Below are positions 28,976 through 42,601 of a stretch of 64,000 nucleotides of DNA, in pieces. Numbering within the stretch: the stretch's first letter is position 1; each line of letters starts with the position of its first letter. The position numbers and the translations under genes are program-made. Source of the DNA: Prosapia bicincta. Lineage: Eukaryota > Arthropoda > Insecta > Hemiptera > Cercopidae. Location of the stretch: assembly GCA_036971475.1 (NCBI GenBank), contig JBAIZL010000001.1, positions 111,232,850 through 111,296,849 of the forward strand. Reading direction: 5' to 3'. The notes under the pieces were generated by a model. It was not told where the DNA came from and did no database searches. It saw only the letters and a program-made list of their open reading frames with translations.

Positions 28976-29611
28976 ATGTAAACAAAGTTTAATTCCATCT
29001 TCAATCCTGATTTTATTATATTACCTATTTAATTTGTCTGTCATAAAAAGATACTCCTACACGAATGATTGCATGCTATTCATACTTGATGCAATCTTGC
29101 CTTTGATTAGTTATTGACTTTGGTAACCCCTACAGAAAACCTACCTCCTTTTGTTGATTAGAAAGGAATGGATTGGACAAACACAATGGTTTTTATTAAA
29201 AAAACTGTGACATTTAATCTTATAATATGAAATTCAATACAAATTTAATATTCTAAATTCTAAAACAAAAATATGTTATAAAGGAAATTTTGAAGGGGAA
29301 ACAGTAATAATATTTAAATTATAAAAATGACTTTTTAAATACAACAATACTTCATCATATTTTAAGACATAACCGAAAGTGATTTTATCTCTATTTTTCT
29401 TGCAATAAAAATGTTTATTTATTGTTTTTAATGTTTGCAGAAACTATTTCAGAAAACTTGGAAAATCATTTGTTTACAAAGAAAACAAAACAATATTTAT
29501 TAATTGTTGCAATTCACCAGTTACACTCTTGTTTGATATTTTGTTCATTATGAGTTTACATGACAGGCATTAAATTGTATTAGATAGGAATTTTAATGCA
29601 CCATATAATGC

Positions 29612-29617
<6 letters not shown>
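28976..29617. other. No gene seen
   Basis: AT-rich, nothing identified. Confidence 0.5.
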
Positions 29618-30064
<447 letters not shown>

Positions 30065-30065
<1 letters not shown>

Positions 30066-32064
30066 ATGTATGTGTGTCGGTTTGTATGTGTGTCTTCTTG
30101 CAACGAACCTTGTGTTATTATCTTGAAGACATCAACACATCAGACATTCACGACGAAAACCAGTATCACTATTGTTTACACATAGTTACTTGATAAAAAC
30201 CATTTAAAATTTTACGTGTATTCCAGAAAACAGTTTTGAGATAAACTGAGTAAATCGATTTTGGTTTGTTTTCCTTAGTAGGAAGATATTATGTCTGACT
30301 ATTAAAGTAAAAGTTAACTATTCGTTAAATAAATAAAATCGTTAAATTTTTCTAATTCACTCCAATTCCTTTAAGGATCAAAGAGCATTGAAATCATGGT
30401 TAAACCGTTTTTGGTATTGAAAAAGACAAAACAAAAATTATGTTTTTTGACAAAATCGATAAAATCTGTAGCTATATTTTTAAACACACTATCCATTTAA
30501 TTTTAAACCTTGCTAATTACATATAAAAAAAATACAAGGTATTTCTGCTTTATAACGCATGATATGGGCTTCTTTTTAATTTCTAGTGAACAGGTATTTC
30601 TCTCATGCGTTAAATATAGGTTAACAATTAAATATTTTAGAAAACAGAAAATTTCTACACAAACTACATAACGTATAGTAATCAAACGTTTCATAAAATT
30701 CAGTTGCTACGCAAATACGTAATTATTTTTTCTAGAAACAGGATCTTTAAATTTGTAAAACATGATTTCACCTTAGGTAAAACCTCATACTTTCTGTACA
30801 TTATTTAATGAGTATGGGAATATGGTTAATGTTAGGACTTGGTTAGGCCTGCGTGTGCTTTGGTTTGCCTTTCGCCTACCAGTAACTATACAGACTCATA
30901 TTCCATATCAAATGTCTAGCATCAATGTATGCAAATATTAGTGTTTAATCAAAACATTTATATTTGTGTATTTTATACCGTTTCTAGGAGACGAAGTAAA
31001 TCAATTAGTGTCATAAAATAATTTATTACATTTAAAGGGATATACGCCTTTACATGTGAAATACGTTATACACTTTATACGTTGTATTTATAGCCTTTAT
31101 ACACTTTATTAAATAAAAAACAATTTCTAAACGACGAAAAAGTATTTGTAATTTATATAATTCAAAAATATTAATAATAAAATATTTCTTATACTCCAAA
31201 TAACAATATAATAACTTTAAAAATATAAACTATAACATGTTAATGCTTAAAGTGATATATTGATTCAGTCTCTTAATCCTCTTAATTCTAGACACAATTA
31301 ACCTAATTTATACGTCAAAATACAAATTATTTAGTCCATGTTTAAAACTGCTTAAAATAGCATCCTATGCAATTCAACTACAAATCTGTTGTTATTAAAT
31401 CACCAACAAAATAAAGATTTAAATTGATAAACAAGATTGAACAGTTCTGAAATCTGTTACACTCCTAATAGCTATTGTACAAATTGATTGTATAATGTCT
31501 TCTATAACTTGTTTATGTTTCTCTTAGACAACATGTAGGTAGTAATAATATACAGATTGAACTAGAAAATCTTCAATTTAAAACGTTTATTTAAATTGTG
31601 TCATTATAATTTTACATTATGTTTTTCACTAAGTCCAATATACATTGCTTTAATCTGTTTGGACAATTTGAAACTAAATTCTAAAATTCTATAACAATTT
31701 ATCATTTTTAAAAATTTATCTTTAGGTTTAAATCCATCTTCAATTATCTACTTCATTCTTTTACGAAATTGACTTCGTTTCCCTTTCATCTAAATTTGTT
31801 TTCAGCTCCAGCGTCTGTAATTAAAAACTTATGCTTTCATAATATACCTAGTTCCGGTTTTTGTATTAGTAATGTTTTCGCCTGAAATGAGACCATCTAT
31901 TCCCTGGTGCATTAAGGACTGGCAAACTTCTAAATTTCCTCACTACTTAATGTCTAATACAATATTTCTAAAAACTATTTAAATATTTGGATGACCATAA
32001 AAGAATGTATGATATAATAAACATATAAATATAGAGGTTTCTTGCAGTTAAATGAATTATCTTG
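30065..32064. other. AT-rich stretch, nothing recognised
   Basis: No recognisable frame, RNA or repeat copy. Confidence 0.6.
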
Positions 32065-32262
32065 TTAATTCATTAGGTTAGATAGACTTTTAGATTTTTA
32101 TTTCACAATTACCGACGTTATATGTTCTAAGTAAATATTTATATACAACGAATTATTTTAATAACTGCACCGAACTACAGGACTTTGAGTGATAAACCTG
32201 ACATTGACTAATGTAAATTTATTCATTCAATTACCAACATTAGTAATGAATATATTTTACCA
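32065..32262 (+). repeat. Dispersed repeat C, copy 2
   Basis: See the shared blocks listed for the copy at 28783-28975. The two copies are about 3.3 kb apart. Confidence 0.8.
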
Positions 32263-32437
32263 CATTACAATTTATATAACAAGGTCTAAGTAGGAATATT
32301 CTGTTGAAAGGAAAATAAGTTCTTTCCTGTGATATCAAAGCATTTTATTTGAATGAAAGGATTCTTTTATATTATTGGTTACTGTGTAGGTTTTCTATTT
32401 TTTTCTATTATGTTTTTTATAACCTATACTATTTCTA

Positions 32438-32617
32438 AAAACAAATGAAAACATACACAAAACTCACAAATTATTCATTTTTGACTTTACAACTAAGTTG
32501 TAAGTTAGAGTTTGTAGTAGTAGCACCCACTGATGATGATGACTTGGTCATTGAAACGCGTATGAGTAAATAAATGAATAATTTGTGAGTTTTGTGTATG
32601 TTTTTATTTGTTTTTAA
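32438..32617. repeat. Foldback with central hammerhead-like hairpin
   Basis: Arms of about 45 bp (left AAAACATACACAAAACTCAC, right the complement) surround a 90 bp centre. The centre contains a small perfect hairpin (TTACAACT/AAGTTGTAA, 32486-32502) and a plus-strand hammerhead-like core. Confidence 0.85.
32524..32568 (+). ncRNA. Hammerhead ribozyme candidate, best core in window
   Basis: CTGATGA (32530-32536), one extra T, stem II GATGAC/GTCATT with a TTG loop, GAAA (32553-32556), a palindromic ACGCGT mini-stem III, then A as the base before the predicted cleavage point (rule: any base except G). Stem I pairs CACCCA with TGAGT at four of five positions. This fits the type I, short-stem-III hammerheads described for Penelope-like elements, except for the extra base before stem II. 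Activity is untested. Confidence 0.5.
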
Positions 32618-35600
32618 CATAACTTCACAAGCTAAGCTCAAATAATATTTGTTTATACTATTTCTATTTAACTTTTCCAATACTTTTTTATTTCTAAAAT
32701 GTTAAATACAATTACTACTTCATAAATTGTTATTGGAATAGTAATTGGAAATAGCGGGATTTCAATTTGTTAACTAATATTTTTTACAACTATAAAGTTT
32801 AAAATTAGTCAGATCTAATGCCAATGTTTATCAAAAGCTATTCAAACTATTCATCTTAAGATAAATTTTATAATTGGTTGGTGATGTACATAGCAGGCCT
32901 GACGTTTGGTCAAACCGTGAACTAACTCTCTTCCATAAAGCTCTTCATTCTAGATGAACTTGAAACAAACTTTATTATTGAGTCCCTTAATAGAAATAAT
33001 TGCTATGACAAAGTTTGCCTTGCTACATATGGTTATAAATAATTACATTAAAAGCTTACTACACAAATAAATCAAGTTTGTTACAATTAGAAGACGGTAA
33101 AGGGCAAAGAGAAAAGTTAATTTGAAAATATCCACAAAGAATTAACTTGAGAAAGAAATTAAATTTATAAAACTTATTTTAAACCCTTGACATCGGGCTT
33201 ACCCTCGAGATTATTCAGAATTAATTTATCTCTGAGATGTTGAGTAAACTAAAACTTTTAACAATGTTATATTGAGACATTCATTTTTATGGGATAAAAG
33301 TTTTCACATTAATACGTTCATGGTTGTTCAAGAAATGGATATTTATTTATTCTGAACACAATATTTATTAAACAATAAAAGTAACCGGTTTACGTTTAGT
33401 ATCTATTAAAATATTTCGCAATCAATATATTAAAGCAATTACTAATATTAGTATGTGATTTAAATTGCGTTTGGATCTATTTATAATTTGTTTTAGTAAA
33501 ACATTACAACAATAAAGGTAAAATTAATTAAGTTCAAGCTCTCTATATCACTAGCTACACCTAAGGTAGATCGATATATTCTACAATCAATAACCCTACC
33601 CCCAACAAGCAGTATTATAAATATGATATAAAAAAAGCCACAATTTACAATTTGTAGAAGTTATGACATTTGTTTTTAAACCGCACAGCTTCCAGAATAT
33701 CTATAAAAATTCTGTAACTAATAACTGTACTTTAAAATCAATACAAGTTTTAATTTTTCCACTTTGGTTTTAGGTCGATCTTTGTAGCCTGGGTTTTTCC
33801 TTTCACTGCTTAACTCTCAGTGAAAGAAAATACTTCAAACCGATTATTTCATACTGATACAACTAATCATTTGTCGTTGTAAATAATGTTTTTGTTGAAC
33901 TCTTAAAGGATTATTTTGTAGTTGTTGCAGGATTTGTTGAATTTGCAGTATCACCAACAATGAACTGGTTTTCCCTGTACTATAAATAACATTGAAGAAG
34001 AATAATTAGATTAACCAATAAGAACATGTTGGCTGACAAATTGTTGGAGATTAATTTAACGTAGTATTGTTGAAGGGACTTTGTGACATGAACTCAAAGG
34101 ACACTTATTCTCCACTTGAATTAATGGCGCACAACAATGGGCAGGAAATGTTATACTTCTTGCCACACGACAAAATGTGAAGAGGCATTTCTTGCTCACA
34201 GCACCATTAGTCCATCAATAGCCGGTAAATTTGGAAATATGAAAATGTTTAATGGTATGAGAATATGTAATAGTTTTTATCTGTAAAATGAGGAATTTAA
34301 TTTCCTGGAATTGGAACCAGGATTTAGAAGGATTTACCCTAAATTTCGTTAGAGATTTGAAGAAAATTACAAACTGAATTAAAAATAATAATTTGGAATG
34401 GACTTAATATTGATAATATTTTCAACTTGAACATATTAAATATTTCTAATATGAAAAATGGTCCCCTCAATGAAAGGATATCTTAAAATTAATAGAGTTT
34501 TTTTTGTGAATTTTGTTTATCTCCATTACATAATGTTTAGTTTGTTACAGTTTAAAATAACCTTGAGCTATTTAAACTTTCAAAAAAATTATTGGTAATG
34601 TTGATAATTGAACGAGTTGTACCTCAAACTTACGAATACAATTAACTGTAAGATTAATTATATAGAATCGTCGCAACTTAATTTAAATGACAATTAAATA
34701 AAAACTTTCTCACAGTAGAGATATGATGAACTTAGGTTTGCATTATAAATCACTGAAATCCTCTGTGCTGCTATGTTGACTTATATTGTTGAAGAGATTA
34801 TTGAATATGAAAACTAATAGAGACACTCTTTCATTGAGTTGTTATTTTTACAAATAAGAGAGTATTGAGAAACTTACTCAGTACATAACAGATGCCGAAA
34901 ATTTAATTAGTATTTTGATACTATGAAAAAATTTTAAAACAATATAAAATAATAAGGGGGAAAATTTGTAATTTATTTGGTTTTAAATATGACTAATACG
35001 AATCCTGATTATTAATAGTCATTATTACAGTGATATCTGCCTTAGTAGTCTCCAATTCTCGAGCTATTTTATTTGCCCTATTAAATAGTTCGAAAACAAA
35101 GTTGTTTGCTCCTCTTAACATATCCACTTTCCTGAAATCTAATGAGCTTCGTCAAAATCTATTTTCGAAAATCTTGAAACACCATAATACTTTTGAAAGG
35201 TTTGTACCTTATGAGAGCAAAGTTTAAGGAAGAAGGGTTTAATTCGTGGTACGTATAGGCTTAAAGGTCCTATTAAATAATTTTAGATGAAATGATTCTA
35301 TTGAATGAAGACCGTAAATGATAGCTTTCCATTTAGATACATTCGTGTTGTTTCAAGAGACTGCAATGAGAACAGAACGGATTCTCCAATTAAAATTAAA
35401 TTTCAAATCGATGGAATCATTCCTAATAAAGAAGAAATTTTACCTGTATAAACTACCTGTCTATGCAACAAACTATAACTAAACCAAATATAGCGTACTT
35501 TGGTTTTCCAAATACGATTTTCCTTCTCTTATTTGCATACACTCTTTTAATATTTTATAAACATTTTTCAAATAAAATTACATTCTAAAATCAAATCAAA

Positions 35601-36866
35601 TAATGTATGATAGCCCAATATAGATTAATATAGTTAAAAACATAACATATGAGTAAAGTGAAAATATTGTTAAAACCAGCCTCATTTACACTCTGTATTC
35701 TGTGTATGTATCAATACATTTCCCCACACTTGATCCTTGCATATTAAACATTCCGTAACAGGCCTCGCCAAAACGACTGTTTAATGAAATTTCCCCGACT
35801 CCAGACTAAGTTAATTGCATTCCACAAGGCAAACAGGAATTTGTTTAAACTATGTAGTAGGGCTTCGCTTTAATTACTAATTTGTTAATCAATTGGTAAT
35901 TCTAAAATCCCAAACTATACATTCAGATTTTAGAACTTGTAGTGTATGACGATTGATCTTAATACAGTTTTTTCAAATGTTATTTCATGAAATTAATTTA
36001 ATGAATAAATTTTATTTTTATATGAGAGAAATCATTATTTTTCAAGGTATGCAATATAGTTATTTCGTCCCCTTTGTTTCAAAATAGGTTGTTAAGTATG
36101 ATATAACGAAATATCATTATGCCGAATATGTGCAGAAGGGATTCCTGTAAGTTGCACCAATACTATTAAATAATTCATGATTATTATTCCTGTCTGAAAT
36201 GCAGAATACAAAATTTTAGTATTATTGCACGTATAGTTATTCTATTCTTTCAATATCCATGATAAAAATATTAGAAATATAAAATGATAACGCAAGAATA
36301 AACTATAAAAAAATATTTTATTTTTGTTTTTTTACATAATGTTTAAACATGTAGAACATTATAGTACCTTATATTATGACTTAGAATTCTGTTGAAGAAC
36401 TATCCTCATTAAGTCCTACAGATTCATAGCTCCCGACAGGTTGTTCTAAATATTTCTCGTGGTGAATTTTATTAGATACAAAAATATTAGTAATAATGAC
36501 AAAACCAAAAATAGGTACGTGAAATGTAGAATCAATTCAAACCATTTGTTGCAAAATTGTTGGACTAATTAATTCTTTTCCGGCCTATATATTTTATATT
36601 ATACTTTATTTGTATCTATAATCTAGTTATTACTATTTAAAATCTTGTTTAAAATGAAACGTTTATATAAGTAATGAGTGGAAATAAGCCCTTATATTTA
36701 TATAAAATACTACCCTGATGTCACATACAATTGTGAAATAAAATGATTAACACTTTTAAAATGGGCGTGGGTTCTTACATTTTAATAATAAGCATACATA
36801 ACCAGCAAAAAGGGCAATTATAGTAGATTTTAACTATTTAAAAGGAAACAAACCATAGTTTTAAAT

Positions 36867-36869
<3 letters not shown>
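32618..36869. other. AT-rich stretch, nothing recognised
   Basis: More than 4 kb without a recognisable coding frame. The short ORFs near 35030 have no family features. Confidence 0.6.

Positions 36870-36936
<67 letters not shown>
36870..36936. repeat. (TA)n microsatellite
   Basis: About 67 bp of TA repeats directly abutting the 37 kb foldback. Confidence 0.97.
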
Positions 36937-36939
<3 letters not shown>

Positions 36940-37163
36940 AACCAAGTCAAAATACAAATACAAGAATTATAATTGAATTTACAATTCAAAGCTTTTCGTT
37001 GGCTAACAGTACCAACATCATCAGGAATATTAAAGAACTCAAATAATTGTTAATTTGAATAATTGTTTAATATTCCTGATGTTGGTACTGTTACCCAACG
37101 AAAAGCTTTGAATTGTAAATTCAATTATAATTCTTGTATTTGTATTTTGACTTGGTTCTTTAT
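36937..37163. repeat. PLE-derived foldback, about 98 bp arms
   Basis: The left arm starts AAGAACCAAGTCAAAATAC, the right arm ends in its complement. Each arm holds one hammerhead-like hairpin. Minus strand, 36989-37025: CTGATGA, extra T, GTTGG/CCAAC, GAAA. Plus strand, 37075-37112: the same, lacking three bases in CTGATGATG. A 30 bp AT-rich spacer separates the arms. Confidence 0.92.
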
Positions 37164-37203
37164 TAATACACAAGAATACATATTGCGATATTTATATATA
37201 TAT
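37164..37203 (+). repeat. Outer tail of the foldback family
   Basis: TTAATACACAAGAATACATATTG then TA repeats. The same sequence occurs in reverse complement near 14000-14025, marking the element terminus. Confidence 0.6.
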
Positions 37204-38853
37204 ACAGTTAAAAATATTGCAGTTATAACTATACACTATATTTATAGATTATTCTTCTAAAAACTTTAAGGAATCAATTATCAATAAAATATCATAAGCA
37301 TAAAAAACAATTAAGTTATGAACGACCAATTTGGGAAGTAAAAATTAATTTACATAATATTTTCTCATTTTTATGAAGTTGCTTCACGTTTCTTCCAACT
37401 AGTATAATAATAATTATTATTATATTAGTATATTATTTGATATAATTTCGTTATAAAACTGTTTACCTTTATGTCCACGTGAAGTCTGAAACTAGCCGTG
37501 GAAAGTAGCTCACAGTTCCCGTCACTGTTAATATTGTTTCAAGAACTTCGCCCCTAAGTGAACATGGAATCAGAAGAGTTTGTGTTTATAACCTAACTTT
37601 TGGTGAACAGTATCGGTATTATAAAAACTATATTAAAAATCTATGTGGGACATTTTGAATTAGGGTTGAATAAGAAAAACGATTTACATTATTGAGATTC
37701 CTTTTTGGATTATTGATGAATTTGCTCATTATTATTGATGACGTAATAACATCAATTTATGGTACTACGAAGTTAAAAAGTCAATACTTTGTCATACACC
37801 AAATAGAAGAACCAGTTACGTCTATTTTAACAAGGTTAGGCAAAGTCGTGTACATAATCACAAGATAATTGCAGGTAAGTTATTTCAATATTTGGTAAAT
37901 CCAAACATTATTTGAAATATCAGGAAAATAATTATTACCATCCAAACACCGGGTTGATTTTAAAAGTAGAAATATTGAAATAGTAAAATGCAAAAGACCA
38001 AAACTGAATATTTTCCAAAGAATCTTCTCCACAAATCCAATACAAACACATTGCTTATTTAAAGTCTAACTTCGGAAATTGTAAAATAAATATTTAGGCT
38101 ACAAACAAAAAAACACAATAGCGATATTGATATTCTTTTTTCATAAACAAAGGGTTGTATATTTCCCAGTTTTTTTGTCCGTTGTGAAGTGACCGTAAAT
38201 AATTTATCCAACCCTGTCAGAACATCAATCAAACTTCTTACACCCTTCCTGCTGGACCCTAGACAATAACTAATGTGATTTTGCCTGCATAAAATAGAGG
38301 TTTGGAAAATACATTAAAGTTGTATAGATGATGTACGTAGTGGCATTCCTGAAACAAAAACTCTTTTTATTAATTGCAATAATATATTTAATGACGTCCC
38401 ATAAATCAAACACACGCCAGCTAACCTACAAATATATAGATTTATATTTTTCCAATATTTCTTTTATATCTCTCATAACCCTTTTAACTAATCGGTAACA
38501 GTCACAAAGCATACCTGTTTATTGACTGTAATTCCACATTGCTTTATGTATTTAAAAAGAAAATAGTTTCCAGTCCTTTTACTCAAATATTTTGCTATGA
38601 GTTATCCATTCCTGTTAATAGATGAAACGACATTTGAAGTATCAAGAGCTATTTTACAGTAAATTTTACTCTATTTTTTTTGCATTTTTTAAATTGTTTG
38701 TGTATCTATAAATACATTTTTCAATATATAAATATATTTAAAAATTTTTCTTTCAAGAAACGAATTTAAAAACATTTACAGAATAAATTATAATGAGGAA
38801 AAACAAATCAATTTAACTTAGATATATAAATTTAATTTCCAGTTTAAAAATAA

Positions 38854-38855
<2 letters not shown>
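37204..38855. other. AT-rich stretch, nothing recognised
   Basis: No feature identified. Confidence 0.55.

Positions 38856-38893
<38 letters not shown>
38856..38893. repeat. (TA)n microsatellite
   Basis: About 38 bp of TA repeats. Confidence 0.96.
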
Positions 38894-38895
<2 letters not shown>

Positions 38896-38901
38896 CAAAT
38901 T

Positions 38902-38958
38902 AAAAATATTTCAAAAACAAGAATACTTTTAATGAATATATGTTTTTGAAATATTTTT
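38902..38958. repeat. Small palindrome beside (TA)n
   Basis: Arms AAAAATATTTCAAAAACA and its complement around a 21 bp centre. ACAAGAATAC in the centre resembles the tail of the PLE foldback family. A short (TA)n follows at about 39002. Confidence 0.7.
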
Positions 38959-39015
38959 GATTTATTAACTATATTACAAGAAAACATATCACCATATTTA
39001 TTATATATATATATA

Positions 39016-41854
39016 ATGTAATAAAACATGCACGTAAAACTGATAGATGTCTTATAATAAATATAAATACTAACACAGAAATGAGGCTAATAGTAATATA
39101 CCAATATGATAAATAATACAGTATATAGTAATCTAAAGATATAGTATCTAAAAGCATTAACATAACATTTTTATTTTTTTTGTTTATAATAAATTTACCC
39201 ACCCTATGGACTAACTTTTGGCTTCCTTTTAGTTTGAAAATAATATCATTGTTCAGCAATGCGTAATGTAACGTAGAACTCCTTCGAGGAACATTTCGAC
39301 GTTATTTTTTCTTGCCTGTATTGTAACAATTGTTCATAGAATAGTTTAGACCTTCAACACTGAGAATTCATTGGTTCCTTATGATTTTTATTCTTTGACA
39401 TGTTATATTTGTTTTGAATGTAAGTTAGGAATCCTAGAAATAAAGTTATACAACCGTATAACGTTCTGATTAAAACTGAAGTTCTGTTCCGTATATGATT
39501 TAACTTAACATTTTCTTGAAATAATAGTCCTTGGTAATTGATACTCTGATTTTAAAATGGTTTATTTTATTACATTTATAAAAGATCAATAATGAAAGTT
39601 TTAGATTCGAACAATACTAACCGATTAGTACACGGTTGGTTTAAGACTATGTTTAGATATATTTATAATTAATGGGAACTAAACTATCTGTGGGACTTCA
39701 AAATGTTTATTTAAATAAAATAATTGAAACATTTTTTTAGTTATAAAAATTGAAATCTATTTGCTTTTCTACTATAATAATTAATAAAGCATTAAAAATA
39801 TGTCAATAAAAAATATGAAAGTTTTGCCATTTTATGGGGCTCATTGAGACACAGCTAGGAGTACAATAGTGCAGAATAAAATATTGTTTAGATATTATAA
39901 ATATTGTCTCAATAAAAAAAATATAAAACATAAATCTACTAGCTAAAAGATATTAAAAGCTATAGGTTCAAATTTTTATTATCATCAATATTAGGTCCTA
40001 TTATTTAAAATATTGTTGCCTCTATACAAGAATGACAAATCAAATATTAAAAATTACACTGCATCAAGCTAATTACAAATCAAAGAAAAAGTAAAATTAC
40101 AACTCATATTTGGAGATTGTTGATTACTGTCAAATTTTAAATTACCATTTCAATGACTAATCATTCTAGATCTTTAAAATTACAAAGAAATAAAAAAGTT
40201 ATACATTTATTACACTATATTAATTAGTTACTTTGGACAAAATACCAAGGTACTAAGCTATAATTTACTTCACCTACCTAAAAGAGAGAGTTATGCTATA
40301 AAATTATCCGAAACAGACAACATTCTTGTAAACAGAATCACAGAATAATGTAAATGGATTTATACTTCACCACACTCTTGGCAGCACTTTAGTATTACCA
40401 GATAAAAAGAGAATATCAACGTCTAATAGTTACTTTGTCACATAGTACCCGCGTTAAAGCTACAGTTTTATTTTCATAATTTATTCCTGACTAGTGAGTC
40501 ATTGAAATACTACTGGTTGGCTTCTAATAAAATAGCGCATCATTTAGAAGGATGAGGGCCAAATAAAAGGAAAGTTGGGATACTGACACGAATCCTTTTA
40601 GATATTGATTTATTAAACTAATAAATATGAGGTTTTCTCTGGTACTTCTCTACGTTTGATCCACGAACACCTTCTCCCACTCTCTTCGAAATTAGGGCTT
40701 TGTCTACGCTGCTGTTTCAACATGGCAATCCAAATCCCCAAATCCTAATTTACTAGAGGTTTGAAGGTAGACAACTTTCCAATATCCCAAAAGAAGATTG
40801 TTAGACAAGTCGCTTCCTTGACGTAGACAAATTCTCTACTGCTCCACAAGCTACAATGTGATTGTATATATAGCTATCTATATTTTATACATAATAATCA
40901 CTATAATTATAATTCTATAACATCTACCTTTTAATTGTAACACCCCCTAACTCATAATTGGCAATCTAACATAAGCCCATAACGTCTCCAAAATTTCTTC
41001 ACAATCGCTCTGTGATTTACTACATAAGGTCTACAATGAAGCAACAATATATCCAATTAGAATTCATTTTATAGTGCAAAATATAGGAACAAATTTGGTA
41101 ATATCCGAGCTATATTTAACAAGAAATGCCTTTACCGAACCTAACACGATAGATTATAGCTTTAGGGTGTAACAACACACCTATATTGTAAAGTCCTTTA
41201 AATTTTATTTGCATTCCCCAATAAGAGTTATTGGTTTTATAAGAAAACAATAAAATTCAAGAGTAATATACTATCTATAACCATATTTATTTTTATAAAC
41301 ATTACAGATGTATGATTTCATACTGTGATTAAAAATATGGTATACTGACTTTGGTAGATATTATGTATCGAAATGAAATACAGTTTGTATTAACTTTTAT
41401 AACATATGATACATATGTGTATTTTTGTTTTGTTTAGAAATACATATTTATGTACCTATTAGCGTAAAACAAACATATTTTGTTTAAAGGGGCAACAGTT
41501 TTGGGTTTATTTTTATTGAAAATAACTCATATTTGATTTTTAAATTAACAAAACAAATATCTCTGCCAAGTGATACTAATAAAATGTAGTACTTTTATGT
41601 TAAAAGAGCTGAGAACATACAATTTATAAAGCTAAATGTTCATTAGTTAAGTAACGGGTTAATTTGTTAATTAAATAAAAATATATTTCGTAATATTTTT
41701 ATACACAATATTGGATTTGTATTTTAACGTCTTGTATCTAGGTATGTAATAGTTATTGGTAAAACCGTACGAAATAACAATTAGTAATATTTCTTTTTAA
41801 AATTACGCTTTTTAATAATGATCTTTCAATACTGTCAAAGTCATAAAATCCCAA
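39016..41854. other. AT-rich stretch, nothing recognised
   Basis: A less AT-rich part near 40640-40860 has no recognisable frame. Confidence 0.55.
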
Positions 41855-42040
41855 AAAAGAATTCACACAAATTGGACCGTTTATTTTATACAATCTTTCT
41901 GTAAAGACATTTTTTTTTGTAGAACATACGAAGATTTCGTTACAAGGAGGGACTAAATTACTTGGGTAAATTACTAAAGGGTGAGCTTAAGCCCTAAGCA
42001 CTGCGACGACAACCTAAAACAATACCGTTTCCTTGAACGG
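41855..42040 (+). repeat. Dispersed repeat E, copy 1
   Basis: Aligns with 45539-45710. Shared blocks include GAATTCACACAAATTGGACC, GATTTCGTTACAAG, AAGGGTGAGC and CCGTTTCC-like text near the end. Confidence 0.8.
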
Positions 42041-42283
42041 CAGCAAAATAGCGTTACGCGGGTATATAAAAGCGAAAGGGTACGTTATTAGGTAGCGGAA
42101 AATATCAGACACTCAGAAAAATTAAATTAAGCCATACCATATATACGTTTAGATATTCCAGTAAATAAAAGATATTTTTCGATACACAAATAAAAATAAA
42201 AATCAATTATGATATCTTTTACTAAATAATTAAAACCCAATAACCAGTATACAAAAATCTTTATTACAAATATTTTATCTACA

Positions 42284-42339
42284 TTTTGATTACATGGTAA
42301 TCATCTTCAGAAGTACTCTGATGATCATTACCATGTAGT
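42284..42339. repeat. Inverted pair of hammerhead-like hairpins
   Basis: Minus strand (42310 downward): CTGAAGA, extra T, stem GATTAC/GTAATC with a CAT loop, then AAAA in place of GAAA. Plus strand (42317-42339): CTCTGATGATCATTACCATG, a degenerate opposite copy. The two lie only a few bases apart. Confidence 0.6.
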
Positions 42340-42601
42340 AGAAGTGTACATAAAGTCATAGTAATGAAGCATTTTTTATTGTAATTAGTAGATTCTATTT
42401 ATTTAGTTAAAAAATTAGTCCACAGTGCTCAAAAAATGTATTAAAAAAAATATTACATCCTGATGGAAACAAATACTTTGGTGGTCATTGAAAATTGTTC
42501 GTACTTACACACATAATTTATTATTTGTCACCAAGCACTAATCACGTAGTGATACCTAACGTTATGCATATGTGTAACGTAATTGTTGAATTCTTGAATT
42601 G

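Noticed and set aside
35030..35227. 65-codon plus-strand ORF
   Set aside because: Low-information composition, no family features, no supporting signals.
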